Shown here one piece after another: positions 44,229 through 54,358 of a DNA stretch of 64,000 nucleotides; position 1 is the first letter of the stretch; the number at the start of each line of letters is the position of its first letter. Origin of the DNA: Aplectana chamaeleonis (taxonomy: Eukaryota > Nematoda > Chromadorea > Rhabditida > Cosmocercidae); assembly GCA_029168955.1 (NCBI GenBank), contig JAPDOI010001171.1, positions 1 to 64,000 on the forward strand, given 5' to 3'. The notes under the pieces were generated by a model. That model saw nothing but the letters and a program-made list of their open reading frames with translations. It was not told the origin of the DNA and did not search any database. The position numbers and the translations under genes are program-made.

Positions 44229-44483
44229 ATGAGAGGAGACGAAATTATGTACCACCACAGTCGTTGTAAAAAGGGATACGATCGAACGAGAAAAACCAAC
44301 GAAAGGGCTGAAATCGGCAACAAAGAGATCAACAGCACACAAGGAATTCGTGCTGCCGGGTTTGAGAGGATCAGAAACGTCAATGGAGAATTGAACTCGC
44401 CAACAAAGAAATCAGCAGCACAATATGAAGACATGCTGCTCGAGTATACCAATTCACAGCACGTGAGAGAATGTCTTATGTAA
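44229..44483 (+). CDS. 84-codon charged ORF (doubtful)
   Basis: The frame begins with ATGAGAGGAGAC and encodes a strongly charged, lysine/arginine/glutamate-rich sequence without hydrophobic segments. It may continue the frame fragment just upstream, as part of an old transposon ORF. No domain is recognised. Confidence 0.25.
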   Translation: MRGDEIMYHHSRCKKGYDRTRKTNERAEIGNKEINSTQGIRAAGFERIRNVNGELNSPTKKSAAQYEDMLLEYTNSQHVRECLM

Positions 44484-44718
44484 TGCTGTCAGGCTCTTCG
44501 TACTCTAGTTTTCTTATGTTTGTCCTTGAGCGCATTTCCGTTCACGGAGATCATAGGAGTCAGGCCAGACTCGTTCCTGCATTGCATCGCTTTCCGGGGT
44601 AGTGTGCTACCATTACACTACATTACTGCTTGCCAGTTCATACCCGTTGTCCGGTGATTGCTGATGTGCCTTCACAGTTCTTGTGTCAAATAGCTAAGTT
44701 ATAAAGAGATCGCCTCAT

Positions 44719-46842
44719 ACACTGCGTATCATAAAGATAGGACACCCCCTGAATTTGTCGGTCTCGAGCTTGTTGAGCAATATAGAACTTTTCGATCAAC
44801 ACTACTGTGATCAGAATGTAAAATAACCCCCGTATACCTCTTTTGGATTAGATCGAATGTTTGTGCACTTTTCTAGAATAAATTTATGTTTTAAAGGCAG
44901 TGATCGCGATGAAAAAAGTTATCGAAAAAACTACAAAAAATCAGCTTAGATCAAAAACAGCTCAAAAACTATAAAGGTAGCGCGGTGAACAACGGGCTAG
45001 AATTAGATTAAGACCCCAAATTTCCAGTTCGTGCACACGTGCACAGAAAGATCACAGTCTCATGCCAAGCAGTCGAAAATCATGGACACTCAGAGGAAGA
45101 AATAAATGCGAATTTACCTAGTAGAACAGTTGAACAATGAAAGCAAGCACTTCAGTCAATGTTTTTCACTAGATGTGTAGATAAATCCGGAGGCTCATTG
45201 ATTGAAATTCAATTTCAAGCCAGCTGATGTTCTGGATATTAGAGATCATCGATGCCGATGACGTTGAGTGGAATCGTCCACCATCAAAAAACAAGAAAGT
45301 TCAGGCTTCAAATTTGGCCCAGAACAGCGTTTTTTTCGCGATTTTTTCTTATAGGTTCTACTACTCTATACCCAGAAAATGGTTTAGAGTGGAAAAGAAG
45401 ACGAGCATAATTGAGAGTGACCACTGCCTTTAAACCGCGTATCAAAAAGATAGGACACCCCTGGGTTAAATCGGATTTCTCGTTCGAAAAAATTGTGCAA
45501 TCACGTATTTAATGGTCGATAGACCTCTCTCGCACCTTTTCCGCAACAATTACTCGATTCCGTATACTTTCGACCAAACTTGTCTGCCTTTGCAAGTCGA
45601 TCTTGCTCCATTTCTCGGGTATTGCCTGTTGGAGCGCAGAAATCGCCGGCCATTGACTCAGACCCGACGACCTTAAATATCCCAGAGATTCTTCATTTTG
45701 TTGAGATCAGAACTTTAGACTATCCACTCTGGACAAGATAGTTATTGCCAAGTAAAGAGGCAGACCTCAGCCGTGCTCACGTGAACTCTCTGGTTGCCCT
45801 GCTAGAAACTGCAAATTTGTCGCCTGAAAATGAGGGGAAAGAAAAGTAGGTGTTACTCTGATATCCTCTGGTGTTCGCTGGAGATCATCCGATTGCTGGC
45901 GAGTGCAAACTGTAGACGTCCATGACGGGCAAATACTCTGACGGATTATGGGAGATCTAAGTTACGTTTGGAGTTCTGAAGGCTGAATTGGACAGCACCT
46001 ACCCTCGAATTGCTTTAGTAGCACTTTCGACCATCAGACCTATTGAGAAAAGACTCATTTCCGTTAGAAACCATCGCCTAAACACAAATAGTCGAAGCAG
46101 CTGTCCACTTTAGCCATCGGAACTGTGGTCACAAATGTCCCATAGTCTGTCAGAGAATTTGCCCGTCAAGAACGTCTACAGCTTGCTTTCTCCACCTATC
46201 TGATGATCCCATTGAGTACCAGAGGATATCAGAGTAACACCTACTTTCACTTTCCCACGTTTGCGGGCGTCAAAGTTGCAGTTTCTAGCCGGACAACCAG
46301 AAAGTTCACGTGAGCACAGCTGAGATCGGCTTCTTTGCTCGGCAAAAATTATCTTGTCCAGAGTGGCTGGTCTACAGTCCTGATTTCAACAAAATGAAGA
46401 ATCCCTGGGATAATTTAGTTCGTCGGGTCTGAGCCAATGGCCTGGGATTTCTCTCGATTTCTGCGCTCCAACAGGCAATAACCGAGAAATGGAGCAAGAT
46501 CGACTTGCAAAGGCAGACAAGTTTGGTCGAAAGTATACGGAATCGAGTATTTGTTGCGGTAAAAGTGCAATCAGGTCTATCGGCTAATACATTTGTGATC
46601 GCACTATTTTATCGGACGAGAAATCCGATTCAACCCAGGGCTGTCCTATCTTTTTTATAAGCGATCGAAAACATAAATTTATTCTAGAAAAGTGCACAAA
46701 CATTCGATCTAATCCAAAAGAGGTATACGGGGGCTATTTGGCATTCTGATCACAGTAGTTTTAACGAAAAAGATCTATCTTGCTCAACAAACTCGAGACC
46801 GACAATTTCAGGGGGTGTCCTATCTTTATGATACGCAGTGTA
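44719..46842. mobile_element. Foldback element built of mirrored Tc1-type sequence, 2.1 kb
   Basis: The outer ends are TACACTGCGTATCATAAAG and its inverse, with TA at both borders. The ~175-bp outer inverted repeats (44719-44891 and 46668-46842) are followed inward by a second Tc1-like end (GCGTATCAAAAAGATAGG at 45437 and its inverse at 46664). Then ~560-bp arms follow that are reverse complements of each other, to about 46000 and from about 46094. The right arm encodes, on the plus strand, the C-terminal part of a Tc1 transposase (YSPDFNKMKNPWDNL, with in-frame stops), and the left arm encodes it on the minus strand. The spacer is about 95 bp. A TTAA MITE interrupts only the left arm. Confidence 0.9.
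44896..45429. mobile_element. TTAA-type MITE 'N' (F type, 534 bp) inside the foldback's left arm
   Basis: The ends are AGGCAGTGATCGCGATG and the inverse of AGGCAGTGGTCACTCTC. TTAA is duplicated at 44892-44895 and 45430-45433. The mirrored right arm of the foldback shows the uninterrupted sequence at the matching place (near 46660-46672), which confirms the insertion. It lacks the 284-bp nested MITE found in F. Confidence 0.93.
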
Positions 46843-47162
46843 TGATTTCCGTGTTCGATTCAGTCTGACGCATGGACCAGGCGACTGGCCGTGCGGGGTT
46901 GGCGGCCTCACTGGAGAATGGGGTTTCGATTCGCGCGGGGTGATCTACCGTGGGACAGGGGCTCTCTACACACCGAGGGAGGAACTGTCACGCCTTTGGC
47001 GGCTCTAAATCCACTCGGGACCACTTCGCTCGCGTTGAGTGGCGTGACGTTTCAAACTGCAAAAACGGGTCAACTCCTCCCTTGTTGTGTAGACAGCCCC
47101 TGTCCCTCTACCGTCGCAGCCCCATCCATTCATCAGATTAAAATTATTGCGCGAACTCTATA
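46843..47162 (+). repeat. Interspersed repeat, copy 3 of 3, carrying an insertion
   Basis: This copy matches 39240-39392 in direct orientation (CATGGACCAGGCGACTGGCC, CGCGCGGGGTGATCTACCGT, CAGATTAAAATTATTGCGCG). It is split by a 155-bp MITE with an 8-bp duplication. It begins exactly where the foldback ends, so the foldback inserted at or beside its border. Confidence 0.85.
46952..47106. mobile_element. 155-bp MITE with 32-bp TIRs and 8-bp target duplication
   Basis: The left end (46952-46983) is GGGACAGGGGCTCTCTACAC..., and the right end (47075-47106) is its inverse with four mismatches. TCTACCGT flanks it on both sides (46944-46951 and 47107-47114). The two other copies of the host repeat have a single TCTACCGT there. 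An 8-bp duplication fits hAT-like or Merlin-like transposition; which of them cannot be decided from the ends alone. Confidence 0.93.
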
Positions 47163-47325
47163 AAGGACGGTGTGGACAACTTGAAAGCGCGGTCATCTTG
47201 CATGAAGCAAGATTCTACCTACGAAACCATCAAAATTTAATGAAACGCACGTTGCTTGATATCATACTCGAAGCTGAAATTGTCTCACTTATTCACCGAC
47301 AACCTTACACCACTAGTTTTTTTTT

Positions 47326-47339
47326 TCAGATTCTTTTCT
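47326..47339 (+). promoter_or_regulatory. Probable trans-splice acceptor for the downstream gene
   Basis: TTTTTTTTTTCAG lies 18 bp upstream of an ATG in good context (GGAACCATGG). Nematode mRNAs commonly receive a spliced leader at such a site, which would give a very short 5' UTR (47340-47357). Confidence 0.6.
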
Positions 47340-47357
47340 CTCCGGACTAGAGGAACC

Positions 47358-47420
47358 ATGGCAAAGAAGCCTCGAGGACTCACTGTATCGTTTCCAGTGC
47401 TCATAGCCGTGGTGGCAGCT
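47358..47420 (+). CDS. First coding exon of a probable small membrane protein gene
   Basis: The exon has 21 codons (MAKKPRGLTV...) and ends at GCT followed by the consensus donor GTAAGT, in phase 0. The residues are a short basic N-terminus (KKPR) followed by a hydrophobic stretch (VSFPVLIAVVAA) that is cut by the intron. The exon at 61948 starts in phase 0 with YFIFY, which extends the hydrophobic segment naturally into a single membrane span. A splice acceptor just upstream suits trans-splicing. No named family is recognised. The pairing with the 61948 exon is inferred and skips 14.5 kb of transposons. Confidence 0.55.
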
Positions 47421-47424
47421 GTAA

Positions 47425-47800
47425 GTGTTACACCAAATCATCTGAAAACAATTATCTGTTCTACTTCTCCGTTGTTGAAATATTTTTCAACAGGAGTCAT
47501 TTTTATTCTTAACACATGGTATAAATTTTCATTTTTATTCTAATTGTGAGAAAGGCGCAATCGCGCACGCATACAACAATAGTCGACTAAGAATCGTTAG
47601 CAGATTCGGTGTGTTTCGCCTTTCCTGCGTCTACTCCCACAAGCCATCACCTCGAGCGGAACAGGCTCTTTCCCATTATGACGTCACCGCTCGGTGAGAA
47701 GCCGTTCTGAATACACAACCCATAATATAGTTTATATGTTTTATTATAGGTTATATTATCACGTTTCTCGTGATATACACTGGCGGCGCCTGGTAAGGGT
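47425..47800. other. Start of the large intron; nothing recognisable
   Basis: AT-rich sequence follows the donor, with no further exon supported. Confidence 0.45.
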
Positions 47801-47804
47801 TCGG

Positions 47805-47995
47805 CTCGGGTGTGAGACCTCACAGGGGGGTCTGAGCTCCGGTTGGGTGGAATTGGGAGTCAGGGTTCGGCGTGAGGTGTGATGTATCACAGAGGGGGGG
47901 GGGTAGGATCCGTCGACATCCGGTGGGATGGGGGGTCGGACCTTCGGTCAACCAAGAACCAAGATGGACTTCTATCAGGGAGGGGGGGGGGGGTT
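47805..47995. repeat. G-run-rich segment with GAGGTGTGATGTATCAC motif
   Basis: Runs of 6 to 11 G occur at about 47825, 47894, 47930 and 47980, interspersed with GGGTTCGG and GGTCGGACC phrases. A related segment with GGGGGTCGGACC and a TGTATCACACCTC motif lies at 49.9-49.99 kb. The strand-asymmetric G runs could form G-quadruplexes. Confidence 0.6.
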
Positions 47996-48545
47996 GAGAG
48001 CCATACCTTTTGTATAAAAAATGACGGCAAAATGAGATCGCAACAAGAGGTCAAAATAAACTGGAGATCATACTAAGAAACCAAAATGAGACAGGAGGTC
48101 AAAAAGAAACTGAATTGTGAGAAACAACTGCGAAAAAAACGAATGAGGCAAGAAATGAAATGGAGATGTAAAAACAAGGCAGGAACACACAAGAAGAGCT
48201 TACAATTCACTGGTGATAAAGCATGCAAGACAATAGAGGACAGTAGCATGGCCATCGTTAATGACTCTGACATGGAGGAGGAGTCTTGGTCAGGTAAAGT
48301 GTGTCGCCTAAGCGCTCCTGGATATGTCAGCAGCAAAGGTGTAGAGTATTCGCTGTCATCGAGGTCATTACAAGCGGACTATCCTGTCAACGAAATGACA
48401 CAGATGTTCTGGAATTTCGTAATCGAAGATGCATTTTTAGGCGATTTAGGATTCACAGGTTCGATCCCGCTAGAGGTAAAAATTTTCGCATTTCTGAGAA
48501 ATAATGGATAGTTGACTGTTTGAGAAGAGCACTGTTCACTGTTAG

Positions 48546-49083
48546 AGGCAGTGGTCGCGCTCAAATATGCTCGTCTTGTTTTCCTCTCTAAAATCTTTTC
48601 TGGGTATAGAGTAGTAGAACATATAAGAAAAAATCGCGAAAAAACTGCTGATCTGGGCCAAATTCGAAGCCTTAACTTGCTTGTCTTTTGATGGTGGACG
48701 AGTCCGCCCCACTTAATCGGCATCGATGATCTCTAATATCAAGAACATCAGCTGGCTTGAACTTGAATTTCAATCAATGTATTTTCGGATTTATGTACAC
48801 ATCTAGTCAAAAACATTGGTTGAAGTGCTTGCTTTCATTGTTCAACTGTTTTATTATTTAAATTTGAATGTATTTCTTCCTCTGAGTGTCGATGATTTCT
48901 TACTGCTTGGCATGAGACTGTGATCTTTCTGTGCACGTGTGCACGAACTGGAAATTTAGGGTCTTAATAACTCTAATTCTAGCCCGTTTTTCTCCGCGCT
49001 ACCTTCATAGTTTTTGAGCTGTTTTATATCTAAGCTGATTTTTGTAGTTTTTTCGATAACGTTTTTCATCGCTACCACTGCCT
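48546..49083. mobile_element. TTAA-type MITE 'T' (F type, reversed, 538 bp)
   Basis: The left end AGGCAGTGGTCGCGCTC follows TTAG, and the right end is the inverse of AGGCAGTGGTAGCGATG, followed by TTAA. The interior matches F, N and O in the opposite orientation (GATGATCTCTAATATC, GCACGTGTGCACGAACTGG). Confidence 0.88.
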
Positions 49084-49133
49084 TTAAATCTCTTGCAATT
49101 TACTCCACGAAATTGACTCGTGTGCAAGATGCG

Positions 49134-49334
49134 CAACGTGCGGAAAACCTAGTCACGGGCCCAAGTAATCAATTTCATTCTTTCAACCGGTTAAAAACGG
49201 TTTTTAAGACCCGTTTTGAGGTGTGATACAATCGATTGTATCACACCTCAAAATGGGTCTTCAAAGACCGTTTTCAACCGGTGAAAAGAATGAAATTGAT
49301 TACTTAGGCCCGTGACTAGGTTTTCCGCACGTTG
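49134..49334. repeat. Near-perfect 201-bp palindrome with no spacer
   Basis: The arms of about 100 bp run from CAACGTGCGGAAAACCTAG to its inverse and meet at ATCGAT (49231-49236). Only a few mismatches separate the arms. The centre contains GAGGTGTGATACAATCGATT, which recalls the motif in the G-rich segments on both sides. Confidence 0.93.
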
Positions 49335-49419
49335 TAACAACGCGAAACTCCCTAATTCAAATCTCGTTAAATACTTGTGCATATTACACAGCTATCGACT
49401 TTTTCATGGACCCCTCCCT

Positions 49420-49690
49420 ATGTAGCAACGTTCGGCTTAAAGCTGCGTTCATGAAATTTTGAGTGCGTTTTCACATCGGGATAGCCAATTACTAAATGTG
49501 GTTTTCATGCCTGAAACGGCACCCATGTCCCCTCAGGGCATGAAAACAGGCTCCGCCCACCTTATGTAGCGCTCTTGGGCTTGAAGCTGCGTTCATGAAA
49601 TTCGGGTGCGTTTTACCATCTGAACAGCCAATTACTTAATGTGGTTTTCATGCCCGAAACCGCACCAACGTGCCCTCAGGGCACTAATGA
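49420..49690. repeat. Two tandem copies of a ~144-bp unit
   Basis: AGCTGCGTTCATGAAATT starts at 49441 and again at 49585. TATGTAGC, CAATTACT and GTGGTTTTCATGCC also recur at the same spacing. Each unit ends in a CCCTCAGGGCA half-palindrome. Confidence 0.85.
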
Positions 49691-50495
49691 ATGTTCAGCC
49701 ATTGAACAAACATTTGGTGCCATTGTCGCAGGAGAGTTGTTTTTGTCTGCCTTCGTGGAAAACACTTATTTATTTCATTAATAGGATTAATTGATACATT
49801 CAATGCATCAATGTAGTCTGGATCTATAAAATCGCCCGCTATAAAAAAATACGAAGTGAGGACCTCACCCCTCCTCCGCGGTCGTAGCCATCACTTTTTC
49901 TCAGAGTGGGGGGGGAGGGGGAGCTGAGCAAATCGCTTGACTTGGGTGGGGGGTCGGACCAATGTTGGGTTGTATCACACCTCGCGCCGTAGCCTGGTGG
50001 GAGTCTGATCATCGGAGGAAGACCAACGAGGCCATTCTATGTGTCAGCAAAAACTGCCAACAGCAGCTCTCAATGTGGAATTCAAATGTACATTACAATT
50101 TAATTGAGAAGCTGTTTGAACTGAGATACGAATGATGGAGTTCAATTAGAAAGTTTAGAGTGGAGTCATAGTAAAGTTGGTACCGAAATGATAGTCAAGA
50201 CATATGATTCCTAAACGTTAAGTGTCCAAAGTAGTTTGCTAACCAAATGCTGAATCGTTTTTGCAATGTACGAGTCACGATAGTAGGATAGCTGAGTTTA
50301 GCGTGGTCGATATACCCTGTATACAAATTTCACCGTCTAACAAGGGAACTATTTTTAGTCATCCTGGCCATTCCGGATGAAATTTACTTTTCTAGAACCG
50401 TTTTTACCGTAGAATTCGGATATGCTCCTCGCAGCTGCCTAGAATCACTGTGAAAAAGTTATTGGCGCTTTTCGAAGCCTCGCGGAAGGTAAGGA
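49691..50495. other. Intronic gene-free stretch with a second G-rich patch
   Basis: The G-rich patch at about 49905-49955 contains GGGGGGGGAGGGGG. Otherwise nothing is recognised up to the retrotransposon 3' end. Confidence 0.5.
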
Positions 50496-50503
50496 AATGT
50501 TTT

Positions 50504-52243
50504 ATACCTTGATACCTTGATACCTTGATAATCCATTTTTACTGCGCGTTGCCGCCGTGTGGTCCACATCTCAACCAGCTCGACCGATCCCGAGCAAGGG
50601 ACATCCAGTGATGGTGATTTTCTGAAAGCCCTCGCTCGGTGCAGAAAGTCTTGACTTTGCCTGAAAATACAGAGTTCCATCTTGTGAGAGGACGGCCTAG
50701 AGGCCGGCGGCAATCACGTGGTAACCAGACTGTTGTACGTAGGCTCCATCGGTCATCCATGCAGGCGCAGCACGTGTCCTGCCCGTCGGTGTTTGGACTG
50801 GGTCATGAACAGAAGAGGATTCATTAGCTGCGACTGCTTCCGAAGATCAGCACTGCGTATGCCACCAGCTCGCTGGGCAGGACGATTAGTCTGTAGTGGT
50901 CTGCGTTCCAAGGCCCTGTGAGTTATCCCTATGACCTGCGTGGTCGCCTTCGTTTCCGCCCATGTCTCGGTTCCATAGCACAACGCAGGTAGCACCGTGG
51001 TGTTGAACAAACATGCTCGTGTCTTCACATCCCGCAATTTCTCTGTCACTTCCACTATCGATCCAAGTGCAGACCAGGCGGCTCGTCGTCTCCGTCCGAT
51101 CTCCGTAGTCAAGTCGTTTTGCATGTTCACCTCTCTTCCAAGATAGACGTAGCTGCTCGTAGTGGGTAGGGGAATGCCAGAGACACGAATGGGGCTGTCG
51201 TCGCACAAATGGTTGCGCTTCACTTGGGGTTTCTTCAAATTCATTGTAAGGTCGATTGCTTTGCCTGCAGCGTCCAATTAGTTGAGCATACCTCCGACTT
51301 CTGCTGAAGGCGAATCCAGCAGCACAATGTCGTCAGCGAAGCGCAAGTATGACAGTCTGCACCCGTCTATAAGGATACCTTTGCTATCCCACTCGATGTG
51401 ACTCATCACGTCTTGTAACGCGGTCGTGAACAGCTTCGGCGAGATGGTATCTCCCTGTCTGACACCGTTTCCAATCGACACCTTCAGTTTCCTCTCGAAT
51501 AGTTGAATATTGGTGTTGCTTCCGTTGTTACACTCTTCCAGTATTCTGATGTACTGGGCGTCTACACCAGCGTGGATGAGAGCTTTAAGAACAGCTGGGA
51601 CTTCAACCGAATCGAATGCGTTGGTATAGTCCACGAAGACGAGCGCTAGAGGTAGGTGACACTCCCTTGTCCGTTCGATGACTTGCGATAGCGCCTGACT
51701 GTGATCAAGACAGCAGTAACCCTTCCGGAAGCCGGCCTGTTCTCTGGGATGGAAGTCATCCAGAGCCTTCTCTATCCTGTTGAGCAGAATCTTCGTTAAG
51801 ACCTTGAACGGCACTGAGAGTAGAGCGATTGGCCTGTAGTTGTTAATGTGAACAAGATCACCTTTTTGAATAGGAGTTTCGCTCTTGACGATTTCCACTG
51901 CGCGGGAACGACTCCTTGCGCAAGGTATCTGAAGAAGTGTTCCGCCAGAACTTTCCATAAAGGTGAACCATCCGCTCTGAGGGACTCGGTGGTGATGCCA
52001 TCTGGTCCTGGGGCTGTGTTTTTCTTCATCCCTTGGACATTCACTGTCAAGGATTGGAGGTGGGCCATCTGCTATTGCAGGTAGTGGGCTACGCGGCACG
52101 GACGGTGTTGAGTTGAAGAGAGTATTGTAGAAATCCACCACAATTTTTTTCCATACCAACGCGGAACGTGCAAATGCAACCCGAGAAATCCCGAAGGGAT
52201 GACATTTGTTCTCTGCAGTCTGACAGCTCGCGCCAACAGAACC
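50504..52243 (-). pseudogene. Reverse transcriptase of the third RTE, frameshifted
   Basis: Palm motifs are EQAGFRKGYCCLDHSQ, LVFVDYTNAFDSV (motif A), GVRQGDTISP (motif B) and RFADDIVLLD (motif C). The N-terminal part (KKNTAPGPDGITTESLRADG) is in another frame, with breaks near 52060 and 51870. After motif C the thumb continues in the frame 51277-50753 (LNLKKPQV-type, YLGREVN, ALCYGTETWAE) and again in a different frame to the end (DDRWSLRTTVWLP). At least four frame changes make it inactive. Confidence 0.88.
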
Positions 52244-54358
52244 TGGGGTGGTAGTAATTGGGGGTGTTAAACGCGATTTAACAGGCGTTAAGTTCGCGTT
52301 AAACGCGAGTTTAACCACAACAGAATAAGAGCAGGACTCCTAATAGTTGCGAGAGAATTCGCTCTAGTTTCACCCTAACATCCCTCAGTGGTAGGCATTT
52401 GTTACACCTTTAATGGAAACGCCTCGAAAAAGCGACAATTGTAACCTTTGTTACGAAAAATAGCGATTCCAAAACGTTTTCAGGTCTGTTTTTTCTCTAG
52501 AATTCCGACATGCGGCATCCTCGCGGTAAGTTCGCGTTTAACATACTCTCGCAGACAGCACGGAAATAGTGCTCAAATGTGAGAGGAACTGGCGGTTAAC
52601 GAAAAACTCCTGCCGAGGAGTTTTTGGATGCGGTTAGCAAGATACAGTAGGAACAGTTTTGACCATCTATATACAGAGGGCAAGTACGAGTTAAATTAAT
52701 GCAGAGGGTTAAGGAAGTTTGGTAGCACTGTTAGCCATTTTGATTCAGGACGTCAGCCAATTTTTAAAACTGAAAGGTGTTTCAAGGGATAGTCTTTTAA
52801 CGGCCTCCGCCAGGGAAACGGGCGATGAGGGATCAAAAACAAAGCAGGGATCATTGCTGAAACACGTTGGCCGTCTTCTTTGGTGGCACTAATCAATTCC
52901 TCCCAATCAGCTGTTAATTTTTCGGCGAGCGCCGACACTTCTCTCCTTTTTTTCTATTTTCGCTCTGAATTTCTTGCGCTTTGCTGTTTTCAGGTTATTT
53001 TCCTCTTCACAATTCATTGCTTATCCTAGGCTTTAATGGGTGTGTAAAGAATTATTGTTTGCTCGCTTTTTGGAAGGATTTCCATAACTTTTTAGTGCCA
53101 AAAAATGAAAATCTCCCAAGCGACTTTAGTAATGTTTAATCACCATTAGTCGGGGCGTATCGGGCGAGTTTTGTGGGAAAGAAATGCGAATTTGTTTCTC
53201 AAACCAACTGTATTTGTTCTCCTTTTTCTGCAAGATTCGAATACTCCTCTTTCATTGCCAGATCAGTGCCATCGTGACCTCTTTTTTTTTGAGGGTCCGC
53301 GACGCACTTGCTTTGGTGTATTGGTAGAGTCACTCGAAGTGTTTCAAATTCTTACCCTGAAATATGTGCACAAAATCTTTTCCTTGCACGATGCGCATAT
53401 GAGTGTGTAACAGTGTTTCTATATATTTTCAGCACTAACTGCGGGCGGTGGATTAGTTTCATTTTGAGAAGACGGCAAACACTTCACAAATTCAACTGCA
53501 TCAATGACCGAAACCACACCATTACCCCGATCTCGGACGCCAGACTTCAGCTGCACGCTTCCAAAAAAAAAACACTTGAATTCTTTTTCAAGAACGAAAA
53601 TAGACTATCTAGTTTATCATCATTCTTATAGGTTTTTAACTATCCATTTCACTTGAATGCAGGACATTTTTTGAATTTGTTAGGAATGTCTTTTTCGCAC
53701 CTAGCGTTACCTTTCCAAGAATACCTTGTACATAATTCGTCCAGAAATTTTCACATTTTCGTTCGCTCGAAATTTCCTTTGGAGAATTTTTTTGTTTTTG
53801 AAAAAAACTTTTGTTCGAAAAAAAAAAACGTTAACAAAGTTACTACAAATGCAAACTTCTGTCAGATCACACGCATTTGATTGATTCGGCCAATGATTAA
53901 CCTAACATGTCTTTTCGAGAGTGGTCCCACGGAGCTCTTGAAAAATTACAAGAATTAGGATTTCCAAGGAAAATTCAAAAAATTGCGTTCTGATCGTGTT
54001 TCGAACAAGCGAAATATTACGAAGTTCCCTTTGAATGCTCTTCCTAATGAATAAAATAAATAGCATTACTTGTATAATCTTTCCAATTCCTCGTCTTTCC
54101 ACCGTAAACGTCGTTCGTGTCCAAGTGTAGAAAATACTTATGCGGACGAAGGCCACGCATAATGTATATGTAAGCAGAGGGCAGCTTTCGTTAAACCGGC
54201 CACAAACCGTGGCACATATGTCGCGGTTCGCAGCCGGCCAGGAGGTGGCGGTTTGTTCGTGTTAATTTGGCGGCTCTACTGCATTTAATTCGCGGTATGT
54301 TGGCGGCTTGGAGGTGGCGGTTTATTCGCGGTTAACACACCATTTACTACCACCCCTG
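52244..54358. mobile_element. 2.1-kb TIR element inserted in the third RTE
   Basis: The left end CTGGGGTGGTAGTAATTGGG and the right end, inverse of CAGGGGTGGTAGTAAATGG, are inverted copies. They separate the endonuclease/linker from the reverse transcriptase of one retrotransposon. GTTAAACGCG-type subterminal repeats lie just inside the left end and GTGGCGGTTT repeats inside the right end. The interior has no transposase-like ORF. The CAGGGGTGG end is of hAT type, but no 8-bp duplication was found. Confidence 0.75.

Noticed and set aside
48458..48468. tRNA gene suggested by GGTTCGATCCC
   Set aside because: The T-stem flanks (CACAG and CCCGC) do not pair, and no A box, anticodon arm or acceptor stem could be placed upstream.
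48086..48511. 141-codon ORF rich in lysine at its start
   Set aside because: The N-terminal part translates a repetitive purine-rich stretch (GAGACAAGAGGTCAAAA-like), there is no domain, and the other strand is equally open. It is not supported as a gene.
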